This document shows, piece after piece, positions 46,824-60,736 of a stretch of 64,000 bases of DNA (positions are counted from its first letter, which is position 1; every line of letters begins with the position of its first letter). Origin of the DNA: Galerina marginata (Eukaryota > Basidiomycota > Agaricomycetes > Agaricales > Galerinaceae); assembly GCA_023014335.1 (NCBI GenBank), contig JAECYW010000037.1, forward strand, positions 297,535 to 361,534. The letters run 5' to 3'. The notes under the pieces were generated by a model. The model was not told the origin of the DNA. It saw only the letters and a list, made by a program, of their open reading frames with translations, and did not search any database. The translations under genes were made by a program, and so were the position numbers.

Positions 46824-47321
46824 GTGGTTTCTCGTTCATCCGTCGTTTTCTTTTTTGCCTGCTTAATCCACATCACGTTTTGCGCTTCAGTTTTGTATCC
46901 ATTACTGCATTATTTGGGTTGCTTCTCTGTATTGCTATTCCGATTTCTTGACAGTTCCCGTGTGTTATTTGTAACATAGTCTAGACGATCCTTTAAAAAG
47001 GATGAAGTATCAAAGTGATGCTTCCGGACCGTTTGTAGCAAAGCCTGTTTTAGCTTATACTATCAATTACTATTAGTATTTCCGCAGATACATACCATCA
47101 TCGAACCGAAGTTGTCGTAACGAACATGCACTGTGCAGGAAAGATATATAATATAAATACGGTTAAGTATAGGGTCAATATCGCGAGGGCGGGAATCATC
47201 AACTGGTCATCAGAGTAGTCGTAAAAATCGTAACAGTCGAAATGTCGTGAAAGATATCGCTGAATAAAATCCAAGAAAAAAGATGGCCAAGAAAGAAAAT
47301 TGGTCGGAGGTCGATCCTATG
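46824..47321. other. Convergent 3' region
   Basis: Downstream sequences of the halogenase (plus) and of the transporter-like gene (minus). The region is AT-rich with no open frame of note. Confidence 0.5.
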
Positions 47322-50237
47322 CTATGTGATATAGGTGTGGTCATCTACAGAACCTCCGTATGGTAGATCAGGGTGTCGAACCCGGGTTGAGGGAGGAAAC
47401 ACATGAGATACTCGACGACTTTCCTGGGCATGGGGCACCGCTGCAGGTTCACGACGATGAACTGACGTGCGGTGTTGTGGTATGGTCGCAGGCTCAACAT
47501 GAGGCATTGAGCCCCAGTGATCCTTTGGAGGTGGCGAAGGAGGTTTCCATACAAAGGAGCTCTGCCTGGAGTCCGAGTGATAACGAGGATCCAGTGGCGC
47601 AGGCATCACCAAGGAGTCTCTAAGTGCCCTCCTGGATGGCCCGGGTTGTCTTCCGAGGATGGGAAAATAAATTTTATTTTCCTGACTCAGATCGGCCTGC
47701 GATCTGACGGGAATTATCGGTTCATATGGCCCGCTAGGACCGTCAGAAGGGTCGTAAGCCGTAGGCGGCGGACAAGAAGCACGTTTGCCAGCGGATACAG
47801 GAGAGATTGGGAGAGCTATGGGCTGATCTTCAAGTTGATATCTTCGCATGCGACGATCCTCGTTTATTGGAGGCATGCGATCTTCATTCTCGGAATAGAA
47901 TTGATCCCGCCTATAATCTGGATTTCCTATATTTCTTGGAAGCTGAACACTGGGAGGGTGAAGCATGCCTGGGGTGAGTTGATCATCGATATCACGATCT
48001 GTGTCTTTGACCTCTGTATCACTCAGAAGACGGCGCCGACGTCGGTGAGAGCGCAGGTGTGAAAGCCGGCGTATCTTGAATGGCTCTTGCCCCAGTTCTT
48101 CGGCTTCTTGGCCAGATTGAGATATACGGTCATATATGTTGCGCCACCACGAACGCTGGGCACCAGGCTGGTGATTGACTTCTGGTTTGATGGTCGGCAT
48201 ATCCCATTTGTGCGCTACAGTTTAAAGGGTACATTGATAAATCCATGCAAACGGGCAAGAAGAGTTGGACTGTGACGTACATCTTGTGTATCCGAGTCTC
48301 TCGAGCTCCTTATCAATCTGCTCCTGGAGACTCTCGCTTCTTTCCCGCATCGGATGTCCACGCCGGTCATGATTGTCCATGAGTAGCCATTGCCTCTGAC
48401 CTTCAATTTCAACCTGTTGGTCAACTTCTATTTCGAGTGACGGAAGGGTAGCTTCTTGGGGTATCTCAGCTTTACTATCCGTCTGGAGAAACCAGCCGGG
48501 CAAAGGCCTCTGCCTTCCGAATGCCCCTTCGTAATGTGATTCTCTTATGACACCAAAATCAAGCTTGGGTTCCTTTCCGCGCATTTTATCGAACATATAA
48601 ACGCATCCAACCCAGATCTCTCGAAACGTTTCCCTGAAGTCCATTGCATGACCAAGAGAGCGCCATTGAGGTGTTCTGGATGGAAGCAACCCTGGAGATG
48701 GTTTTGAGGAAGGGTTTTTATACGGCTGGTAGGTAAATGCTCGAATATGCACGAACGCAAAAATCCTAGAAATAGATGGACAAATGCAAGCACAAAAGTA
48801 CAAGGAGAGCGCACATCATTTCGAAGGTCTCAAGGACAGCTCCGATGCCGATGTTAACATCGTCTGCGGTCATATATTTGGTCTATTGGAAGGTGTCAAG
48901 AAAATGTTCAAAAAGACTACCTGATCGCACTCACATCTTTCACAATACCAAACATGCTCAGCACAGACAGGAAGGTAGCCTGCCAAAAAGTAAGAAAGAC
49001 TGTTCAAGAGCATACGTTCAGATGACCGTCTTAGCTTGATATTTCACGGACTTACCGACGGCTTTGACAGAGAATAACTTTAACAAGGGCTTGTGCATGG
49101 ACAACTCTTTGGCCACAGGGACGTAGAGCTGTATCAAGCAATACATAGCAATACTTACTGACACTGAGATAATTATAGTGATCTATGCAGAGGAAAGTGA
49201 GACTTTGATTGAAATATCTGGTAATACTCACATAAATGTGACCCCATCCCAACCCCCAAGAGCTTTCACAGTATAGTCCAATATAATCTAAAATGACAGC
49301 AGCTAAAGTGGTACTATAAATTCTTATTAATTGATGTAGGAATCAGGCACAGCGAAAATGCTAACGTTGGCCGAATGACACAGTACTGGAGCACCCCCCA
49401 TTTCATTAATTGCAAAAAGTAGAGACCGTCCTAAAATTGTCTGGATCAACATGAACGATCAACAAAATATTTAGCATACTTTTGGCTTCGACTTGACGAA
49501 ACCCAATGGAAACACCCATTGGGACACCTTCTCTCCTTTCTGCCGAGCTATATGGTCTGCCTCAACGGACAATCCACGTTTAAGAAATATCCTCTTCTGC
49601 TCCTCCGGATCATGCGAAAGATACGTGAGAAGCAAATAGAAGAAAGCGGTCAGCACAATAGACTCGTAAGCATCTCGGACCAATATTATTGGAGTTGAAT
49701 GATTCTGTTGGGAGGTCAGGGAGTATCTTCCGTGCAAAATAAAATGAAACATGCCCAGAACAGAAAGGACCCAAAGCTGATGATGGCGTACAGGGGTACC
49801 ATGAAAAGCAATCGAACAATGTCTAGAAGAGGCTAGTTAGAAAATACTTCGAAATTTCTGAAAGAAAAGACGTACAACGTTGTTCCTTTTTCTGAATGCC
49901 GTTGTTAGAGACTAGAAATAGGTGGTGGCTAGCACAAGAAACGCACATCGGTGTACCATTGCAGATGCTTGCTTATTAGCCAGAATGAAGTGATGACCGC
50001 AATCAACGCCAAAGAGCCAGAGATAACCCAGCCAATCTGCCTTGCTACAATAAGTTCATGCCGAATTCCTGAGCATTTATCTTACATGGTATGCTGTTGA
50101 AAACAGGATTAATAGAGCAACGATCATGAAGAAATCAACCAAAAAATACCCTGGAGGACAATCTTTCCATTCTGAAAAAGAGATGGCGCCGCGGGAGCAA
50201 CCACCTTATGACAGAATTCCTCAGTGCTGTTCGACAT
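47322..50237 (-). CDS. Organic solute transporter alpha / TMEM184 family (DUF300) membrane protein
   Basis: ATG 50237 begins MSNSTEEFCHKVVAPAAP. A seven-TM core follows over many small exons: RQIGWVISGSLALIAVITSFW, the HLQWYTD loop, IVLTAFFYLLLTYLSHDPEE, WVFPLGFVKSKP, LYFLQLMKWGVLQYCVIRP, LYVPVAKELSVHKPLLKLFSVKAVV with FFTFWQATFLSVLSMFG, and a last part ending AFTYQPY. These are hallmarks of the Solute_trans_a (DUF300) family. A long hydrophilic C-terminus (from RSLGHAMDFRETFREIWVGC to DDHTYIT) rich in Arg, Pro and Asp runs to the stop at 47322-47324. The biochemical role in fungi is poorly known. The first intron is long for this window (about 105 nt) and its exact ends are less certain. Confidence 0.82.
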
Positions 50238-51498
50238 ATTCGTAAACTTGAGAACACGTTTAAGCTTGTGTGATCGTCGTCGGTTCTACAAGGTACTATG
50301 CGAAACAGACGGTGTCTCTGCGCCGTAATGTCCAGGATAGAGTATCAGTGCCCTGGCATTCAGCCTGGCAGACTGAGGACGGCCGTACAAGAGAGGCAGC
50401 TAGGCAAGGCGAAGTGTGTGGGGAACTTCAATGAGATCGTCAGACGGCTACGATCCTTGGATAGCCGTTTTAGGCTAGGTTTGCTCACGCTTTCCAATGA
50501 CGTTGTGGATTGATTTCCTTTCCTATCCTATCCTCGCACTCTTCACCTATACTCAACCTATACATACTCGTTTTCTCGACTTTTGATATCCAGAATACAG
50601 ACCTACCGTGACGATGTGCCTTCTGGCAGAAAGATCGGTCAATAAAGTTTCCACGGGTTACTGGTGGCAGAAGCCACGGAATACTTTTATGCTCGCCTAG
50701 ATTCTCCTAGATTCTATCTGTGTCAACACGGCCCGTTAGCGTCGTCGATCATGTGCACAGCCAGAAAATGGCCAGCACCTTTGCGTCTTCGACTTCCAAA
50801 GCCCTCATACACCCGTTCGAGAGGCAATAGCCTCATGGTGGTGATTCTAAACTTGTGATACAAGTGCCCAATTTTTCTCAAATTTCGCTGCTTCCATCCT
50901 TATGTATCTTATGACTCGTGTCTTTTCCGCTTTCAGAAAGAGCAAGGACACGGTGGAATCCTCCAGCGTGCGCCAGACGATACAATATACGACTCATAGA
51001 CGGCCCCGGACCTCGATCCATATGCAATCACTGTATCATATCCATGCGAATGCGATCTCACGAGATGGTGTTTAGGTTACTCTTAGTGCACAGGTAAGTT
51101 TTTTTCGTGCACCTCCGAAGTTATGAATGTCTGAAATGGATTTCGTTCCATGTTCGAACAACGATTTCGGCTTGCCAAAATGTGCATGTAAAAATGGCAA
51201 GTTAAATGTAATACTAATATTGCGGGTCGCGACTGAAAACTCAGGAAAATAAACACACTGTACGATAGGAAGGAAGGAAGCATAGGTATGTTTCTTAAAC
51301 GAGTAAAAGGCGCAATTAAAAAATCGCTTTGATATGCAGATGGTTTAACCCATGTGATGGCACTTCGGTTTCTTATCTCGCGACAGCTTGAGAGTCGCCC
51401 AAGGTCGATAATTATAATTAGCCACGCTCCACCATCCTTTTCTATAAATCTTCCAAGATTTTGTTGATCTCTCCTATAACCCACTTCGATATTCCAAG
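50238..51498. other. Long gene-free stretch
   Basis: About 1.26 kb between the divergent transporter-like gene and the carboxypeptidase. Open frames are short and have no domain content. A TATAAAT-type motif (TCTATAAATCTTCC) lies about 55 bp before the carboxypeptidase ATG. Confidence 0.5.
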
Positions 51499-54014
51499 AT
51501 GCGTTCCTGGCTTACTGCTTTGTTAGTATTTTTTGTATATGTCCGCAGCGTCTGTGCGGAAGTTCCGCCAGAGTTAAACGGCATGCAAAATGCTCTCAAT
51601 ATTCAACGGGAGCAAATGAACCGCATGAGCGACATATTGGACGCCGCTAAGAGCCCACCTGGTGGCCCTGCTAAAGGCTCTACAGTCACATTTAAAAACC
51701 CTGCCGCAAAGAAATTCCTGGTCGACGGAAAGAAGATACCCGATGGTTGGAACAATTTCTATTATCGATTTCGTATCGGCTAAGATTCTCTCTCTAGTGA
51801 ATTTTGATGCAGGACCTTCCTGGTCTGGTTTAATGCCTATCTCAGGGGCTAAAAACGAGACCAGGAAATTGTTTTTCTGGTGAGTTGACATTTTCTCTAT
51901 TTAGAATGGAACTACATGTAGGCTGTAGGTTTTGGCCAGCCAACAACCCATCAGATACAAAAGACCTCGTATTCTGGACGAATGGTCGGTATAAATGGAG
52001 TCGTATCTCTGTCCTCCTGACTACTTACTATTTTTGAATAGGTGGGCCAGGCTGCTCTTCCCTGGAAGGCTTTTTGCAAGAGAACGGTCCAATCTGTAAT
52101 TATACCTATGCTTTCAAACGAACTTCCTCCTAAAATCGGGCTTATAGCGTGGTCGTGGGGACAATCTGCCCCCACACCGTAAGTTTATTCCTGCTTGTTC
52201 GCTACTCCTACCTAAGACATTACAGAAACCCCTGGTCGTGGACAAATTTATCGCACGTGCTATGGGTTGAGCAACCAGTTGGAGTAAGAGATGCGCCTAC
52301 CTCTCCTGCCAAAAATAACCAATTTATCTAGACGGGATTTAGCCAAGGAGCCCCAAGTATTTCGAATGACGACCAGTTAGGTGAACAGTTAATGGGCTTC
52401 CTTGAACAATTCCTGGAAGTGTTCAGCGAGCTCAAAGGAAATAACCTGTGGCTTACCGGAGAAAGTGTAAGTCATTTAACGAATGGCTCATAACCATATC
52501 TGATGCGCCTTTTTAGTATGCTGGGTTCTGTAAGTTCACTGTCAATGTTCTCGTGAGTCGACAACAGGTTTGATGTGCCCCTTAGATGTCCCATACATTG
52601 CCAATTGGATCTACGAACATCCCGGTCTCGATTTATCTCTGAAAGGAATCTGGATTGCCGATCCTTCCCTTTCGTATGGACTCGTTCAGCAGGAAATCCC
52701 CGCACTTCGCTTTGCACAGGTCAGCATAATTCGTGGATATCACCAACTTCAAGGCTAAACATAGTATTTGCATAGGCGAACAAGAACTTATTTCCCTTCA
52801 ATAGCTCTTTCTGGGCTCAACTGCAACATATTTCGGACACCTGCGGATACACCGATTACCTCGACAAATTTGTTACATATCCACCAACTGGCCAACTCCC
52901 ACTGGTAGCGACGAACGGTACATTCACAGTGACGTCCAGTTGCCGAATCCATAGCCCTATCCAACGGGCTATCGGCGTGTAAGTTGTTCTAAAACCGTTT
53001 CCGACTTGAATAAACTTTTTTCGTAGGCTCAACCCTGTCTTCGATGTATACCGGTATTGATATTTATTTTCCCTTTCTTCAGCGTGCTGAAAATTTTTCA
53101 GAGTGTCTGATACATTCCCCAATTTGTGTTCGCATGTTCCACGATCTTCGATTCTCGACTGACCCACTGTCTTGTATAGGGAGTGTTCTCGGGTTCCCCA
53201 GATCAACTCAAGAGTTTATCTACTTTAACCGGTGAGCACCCTGTACTACCTATTTAAAGAAGACGAGCGCTGAGGATCTTCCACATAGCACGGATGTACG
53301 CCCCAAATTTCTTCATTGGATGGATCCTGTAATAAACTCACTTCTATCCAACAGGTTCAAGACGCCATTCACGCTCCCCATATATCTTGGGACTCTTGTA
53401 CCAATACTGATGTCTACGTCGACCCAGTCACTGGAGGACCTGGAAGGGATTTATCCATTCCATCAACTTTGAGTGTCCTGCCCAACGTCATCGATAAATC
53501 AGTTAGAACTGTCATTGTACACGGGCTTGCGGTAAGGTTTCATTCCACTGCCTTATGAAAAGTATTCTCTGACAAATAATGAAGGATTTTATTTTAATTG
53601 CTGAAGGGACGCGCATCGCTATCCAGTACGTATGCACTCTCCGGTGACTTGTAAGGTCCTTATGGCTTGATTCAGGAACATGACATGGGGAGGCGCACAA
53701 GGATTCCAAACCCCCATAGAGAGCGAGACTTTCACTGTAAAGAATATGGGCGTATATGGCAATATGCATACCGAACGGAAGCTTACCTGTGAATATCGGT
53801 CACTTTGTCCTCTATCGGCTGGTTCTAATGCAATTCGCCACATTTCATAGATGTCGAGTTCTTCTTTAGCGGGCATATGACTCCTCGTACGTTATTTAAA
53901 AGCTTTATACGACCAGCCGGCCGCTAATCCTCGCTGCCAACAGAATTTGTTCCATGGGCTGCATATAATTCCCTCTCGTACCTTCTCGGAAGGCAGGACT
54001 CACCTGCTAGTTAA
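51499..54014 (+). CDS. Serine carboxypeptidase (S10), secreted
   Basis: The enzyme trims C-terminal residues from peptides at acid pH. ATG 51499 starts a signal peptide (MRSWLTALLVFFVYVRSVCA). S10 motifs are present: LVFWTNGGPGCSSLEG (oxyanion loop), VLWVEQPVGVRDAP, the nucleophile GES|YAGFYVPYIANW split by an intron right after the Ser codon, the Asp in VHGLADFILIAEG, and the His in VEFFFSGHMTPQFVPW. A 13-nt exon (52517-52529) carries YAGF. The C-terminus ends LLGRQDSPAS at TAA 54012-54014. Many N-glycosylation sites (for example NETR, NGTF, NMTW) suit a secreted or vacuolar protein. The usual VDQPVG motif reads VEQPVG followed by Arg, a mild deviation. Confidence 0.87.
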
Positions 54015-54314
54015 GGAGTTCACAGTAACAGGGTTTTTGAAAAATGCAGGAAATTTGGAAACCTTGTGTCTTTATAGTACTTGCAACTGTACTTATATAC
54101 ACCTATGAATCAAGATCGAAAGTGATACCTAAATGATCTGTCAATGTATTGTTTGTGTATTGCCAGTGTATTGACATCGGGACATGTCGTGTTGTTGAAA
54201 AAGTGATTAGCCGATCACCTGTCCGGCTTTTAGTATATCAATCAAGCTGCGATTGGTTTTCCCTCGTTCCTCACCTCCTTTACCCAACCGCCTGCTTCGT
54301 CGCCGTCACTTGCA

Positions 54315-57031
54315 ATGTCGGTGGAAATGCTACCCAAACATTTAACGGGACAACTGGATGTCCTAATGATCGACAACTTTGACTCGTTCACCTGGAATCT
54401 TTACCAACAGCTCTCTCTTCATGGTGCAGATGTTACGGTCATCCGAAACGATTCCATATCTCCTTCCCTATTCTCCCAGCTAAACATCAAGTCGCTTATT
54501 ATCTCACCTGGCCCAGGTCACCCTCAGACGGATTCAGGAATATCCAGTGCCGCGATTGAATATTTTCAGGGGAAGGTTCCTGTCCTTGGTGTGTGCATGG
54601 GTTTGGAATGCCTTGTTGACCTATACGGCGGACAGATTGGGTGAGTGCCGTTTCTACGCTTGTTGCGGCACAGACGATCATTTCAATGTTGTTGAATTTA
54701 TGCAAGTCGTCGAGACTTTATCTCTTATGGTTTCTATGGTCCTATCTCCACCTTCCTCGTCAACCATTGTGATATGACGAGCTGACAGATGCTCTCAGAT
54801 ACGCGGGAGAAATTATGCATGGCAAAGTTAGTCGCATACGACACGACGATCGGGGTTGTTTCCGGGGAATCCCACAAGGCATTAAATCAATCAGATACCA
54901 TTCTTTGAGTGCTGCACATACCACGCTACCACCTGAGCTAGCTATTACTTCGGCTACTGAAGAATCCGGGGTCATCATGGGAGTGCGCCACAGAAAATAT
55001 ACCGTAGAAGCGGTTCAATATCACCCAGAGAGCATTCTAAGCGAAGGAGGCAACGACCTTATCCGCAATTTCCTTTCGTTGCGTGGAGGGCTCTGGGAGG
55101 AAAACCCGGAGGCAAGGGTACTAGATAACACCCTTCCCCCATTCCCCTTCGAAGCTCTTCCCAACGAAATTGCTTCAAAACCCGGCGCTACCACCAAGGT
55201 CCCGTCTATATTGGAGAAGATCTATGCGCAAAGACTGGCAGATGTTGCGCAAGCGCAGGTTACACCTGGTACAACACTGGCGGATTTAGAAACTCTCCTT
55301 TCATTGAACATCGCTCCTCCACTAATCCCTTTCGTCCCTCGCATTAAAGAGACTCTACCAGGCCAACCTGCGCTATTCGCAGAAATTAAGCGGGCATCGC
55401 CGTCAAAAGGCCCTATTTCCGTTTCGACATCCCCGGCAAAGCAAGCCCTAACTTACGCACTCTCAGGCGCGCATACGATATCAGTATTAACCGAGCCAAA
55501 ATGGTTCCTTGGTTCGCTGCAGGACATGCTGCACGCGCGTCTCAGTGTAACTCACCTACCCAATCGTCCTGCCATCCTCCGGAAAGACTTTATTCTAAGT
55601 CGGTACCAAATTATAGAAGCGCGTTTATGGGGAGCAGATACCCTCCTTCTGATCGTCAGCATGCTTCCGGAGGCGTTGCTCAAAGATTTGTACGCCTTCA
55701 GCTTAGAGCTCGGCATGGAACCACTGGTCGAAGTGAATAACGCTAAAGAAATGGAGATCGCACTCTCGCTTGGGGCCAAAGTAATAGGGGTCAACAACCG
55801 AAATTTGCACGACTTCCAGGTAGACATGGGTACAACAAGTCGACTAAGTGATATGGTCGTCGGCAAGGACGTAATTCTTTGCGCACTAAGTGGAATCTCG
55901 ACAGCAGATGACGTGAAGCGCTATGCATCTGAGGGTGTCGGTGCAGTACTGATCGGGGAGAGTTTAATGCGTGCGAAGGATACCGCTGCGTTCGTTCGTG
56001 AGCTATTCTCCTTACCTCCAGCTGCACCACAGCCACCGATGTGGCATTCTCGGCCACCTTTGGTGAAGATCTGTGGCATCCGGTCCAAAGAAGAAGCACT
56101 CTCGGTCGCAGCTGCCGGTGCTGACTTCCTGGGACTGATGTTCGTGGAAAAGTCCAAGCGTACCATTGACATCCACACCGCCAAGGAGGTGTCGCAAGCG
56201 ATTCGCCACCTTCGCTTTGAATCGCCAGCGGCCGAGGAGCATTTGAATGCCGAAAGCATTGAAAATGCGCCTTGGTTCACGACACATGCCACGCGCATGT
56301 CGCTCTCTCACTCAAGTCCATTATTAGTTGGCGTCTTCCAGGATGCACCACTTGATGTTATCATTCGGACTGTGGCAGATGTTCAACTCGACATCGTCCA
56401 ATTGCATGGCTCCGAGCCTACCGATTGGTCAAAGCATATCCCCGTTCCAGTCATCCGTGTGTTCCATGTAGGAAAGTTCGGCAAAGGAGTTGAAAATATC
56501 ACGCATGGCGGCGCTCATAAATTCGTGCTTCTGGATAGCTTAAGAGAGGATGGTAGCGGGGTCAGCGGAGGATCGGGAAAAGTTATCGATTGGGATCTAG
56601 CGAAAAACGTTGTGCAGGATGGAGAGATCGTCGTAAACTCGTTTTCTTCGAAAGTAACCCCCAAGAACCAGGATGGCGAAGCCGTCACGGCCGATAAGCC
56701 AGTGCCCACGGGACCGACGCAGGCTCCTGCCGCGACAAATCAAGGCGAAATTGCTGCACCTGTTCCACAACCTGCTTTCCCCTTACCTATAATTCTCGCA
56801 GGTGGACTGAGCCCGAATAATGTTGCAGCAGCCATCGCCCATGTACAACCTTGGGCAGTAGATGTGAGTGGAGGTGTAGAAAACGAAGATGGGACAGGAA
56901 AAGATCTGGAGAAAGTCAAAGCTTTCATAAATCAAGCTAAAGGTCTGACTTCAACCGTGGAAGAGATTCAAGGGGAGGAAAATGGAAGAGAAGAAAGTGA
57001 AAGTGAAAGTGAAGAAGCAAACGAAAATTAG
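54315..57031 (+). CDS. TRP1: Trifunctional tryptophan enzyme: TrpG glutaminase, IGP synthase, PRA isomerase
   Basis: One polypeptide carries three tryptophan pathway activities, the standard fungal arrangement. Exon 1 (54315-54640) and exon 2 (54800-57031) are joined across a 159-nt intron. The glutamine amidotransferase part shows MIDNFDSFTWNLYQQL, SPGPGHP, the nucleophile LGVCMGLEC and the VQYHPESI His/Glu. Indole-3-glycerol-phosphate synthase follows (FAEIKRASPSKGPIS, RKDFILSRYQIIEARLWGAD, LVEVNNAKEM, GVNNRNLHDF). Phosphoribosylanthranilate isomerase is last (VKICGIRSKEEALSVAAAGA, LMFVEKSKRTI, DIVQLHGSE, ILAGGLSPNNVAAAI, AVDVSGGVE). A disordered insertion of about 45 residues (VNSFSSKVTPKNQDGEA onward) interrupts the isomerase barrel before its PIILAGGL strand. 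The tail is acidic. Confidence 0.95.
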
Positions 57032-57329
57032 CTGCTTCTTAAGTATACTCTGACCTGTGGATTTTCATCTCCCAACTAATTTATCTATCCGGACGACTCC
57101 CTTGCATTGGAGAGGAATGTTGTAGAAATGAAGCGCCTTTTACATTTACATTTACAAAGCTCAAGGAAAATAGTAGGGTCATATGTGTACCTAACACCGG
57201 GAGTGCATAATGAAAGATGTACATACTATGAATTACTGGTTTTACATCAAATTTCTTGTCTTATCATGAGTTAGATTGTCCGCCATATATGTGTAGCCCT
57301 CCACAAGCGCCAGCGCATTTGTTTGCCCT

Positions 57330-59177
<1,848 letters not shown>

Positions 59178-59604
59178 GATGGATGGTGGATGTAGACTGT
59201 AATAGCGTCCAGTAGCACTGATCACTGTAGATCGATCATACCTCACATTTCTGAGATCAAGGGCAAGCGCGCACAAATAGCCTGCACTGCCATTTCAAAA
59301 TCGCACCGCCCCTGCCCGTCGAGAGAAATTTCGTCCAGTTAATAGGCTGTGCTTCACTCACCTGCCACACTCCAGTGCAAACCGGGTAGAATGGAGATTT
59401 CGGGATACCCAAGTATGTCGATTGGACCTGCGGATACGCCTTGGCGACACAAAGGCGGTGCTTGCACACCCCCACCACAGTGCAAACCACGCGCTGTACG
59501 GATACTACGGAATCAGTCGTCAGGAGGAGATATATAAATCCTCGCTCTGCGGTTTTCAAACTCCTTCACTTCACCCCAGTCATTCACCCCTCACTCGTAC
59601 AACG
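59178..59604. promoter_or_regulatory. Divergent promoter region of MAP kinase and four-TM gene
   Basis: Start codons of the minus-strand kinase (59177) and plus-strand membrane protein (59605) are 427 bp apart. A TATATAAAT motif at about 59530 lies at a suitable distance upstream of 59605. No gene is seen between. Confidence 0.5.
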
Positions 59605-60503
59605 ATGGCTGCCAAATTCCTTTGCTGTCTCCCGCTTCGACTGGGTGTGATTATCATTTCTTTCCTCCAGTTCTTATTCTGCGGGGCTTTGGCTGGACTC
59701 CTGTGGTGGGCTCTTTGGTTTGCCCATGAAAATAAAAGCGATTGTATGTTTCCTCTCTTTGATACACCTAATGACCATGCTTGACAAATGTATGCCCAGT
59801 TGCCACCGTTACTCAATCAATGAAGACGACCGTCATTATTGTGGCATCCATCTACACCGCCGCTACATTAGTGGGTTTCCTTGGGTAAACAGATTTGTAT
59901 CTCAAATTTAGTTTGCTAATATTTCTATCAGATTCTTAGGCGCTGTTTGCAGGAAGAATGGATTCGTGAAAACCTTTTACATTCTTCTTTGCGCAGTCTT
60001 CGGGTTCCAAGTTGGCGGTAGCATTTGGTATCTGATCACCTTCTACCGTACCCGTCACCAGACGCTCGATCAATGCATCAATGGGTCGACTGACACAAAT
60101 AGGGTTGCGTATTGCAATTCCTTGGATGCATACAAGCGTGTTCCTCAAGGGGCCATGTTGGCGTCTGTTATCGTTCCCATTGTCATCCAAGCATGTCAGT
60201 CGTTTTATTCCTCTTGACTTTGTCCATCATCTGATTTATTATTATTATCCTGATACAGACGCGTGCTACATTGTCTATCAATATTCTAAGCGCCTTGAAT
60301 ACCAACGGGCAGAGAAGCTTCGTGCATCGAGAGATTTCCGTGCATCCGGATCTGGACCTATTTACCAGCCAGTCAAGCCTCACGATGAGAGCTTCCCCTT
60401 GACCCAGCCGACCTCCCAATATCCATATGCTGATGCTCCGAACTCATTTGGACACACTCACCAGAAGTCCCTCGGCGGAAATGACCTTAGTTATAAGGTG
60501 TAG
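59605..60503 (+). CDS. Small four-TM membrane protein
   Basis: ATG 59605 begins MAAKFLCCLPLRLGVIIISF. Exons join across introns at about 59744-59801, 59886-59931 and 60194-60258. Four hydrophobic spans are clear: LGVIIISFLQFLFCGALAGLL, VIIVASIYTAATLVGFLG, TFYILLCAVFGFQVGGSIWY and AMLASVIVPIVIQAYACYIVY. The loop between spans 3 and 4 holds Cys residues (QCINGSTDTNR, YCNSLDAY). The C-terminal tail (LRASRDFRASGSGPIYQPVK onward) is cytosolic and hydrophilic. The layout resembles MARVEL/tetraspan-type proteins seen in many basidiomycetes. The function is unknown and no tetraspanin CCG motif is seen. Confidence 0.75.
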
Positions 60504-60736
60504 ACGAATGTTTCTATCTTACTCTCTTGGGGTATTGACGCGATGGGACATTACGAGTCATGCATAGTCTTGTACTTATTTTACATGGACATTTTGTATT
60601 TTCTAGGCTGTATAATTTAGGCGACGGATGACATTGACAGTCCTGTCATCCTTATTCCTAGTTTTTGCAATAAAAAATAAATTGCAGTGTAGAAACATTT
60701 ATCAGAGGTGTCGACTTGAGATGCAGAGCAAGGAGG

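Noticed and set aside
47383..47400. B-box-like GGTTCGACACC on the minus strand
   Set aside because: It lies inside the coding C-terminus of the transporter-like gene and no cloverleaf can be built around it.
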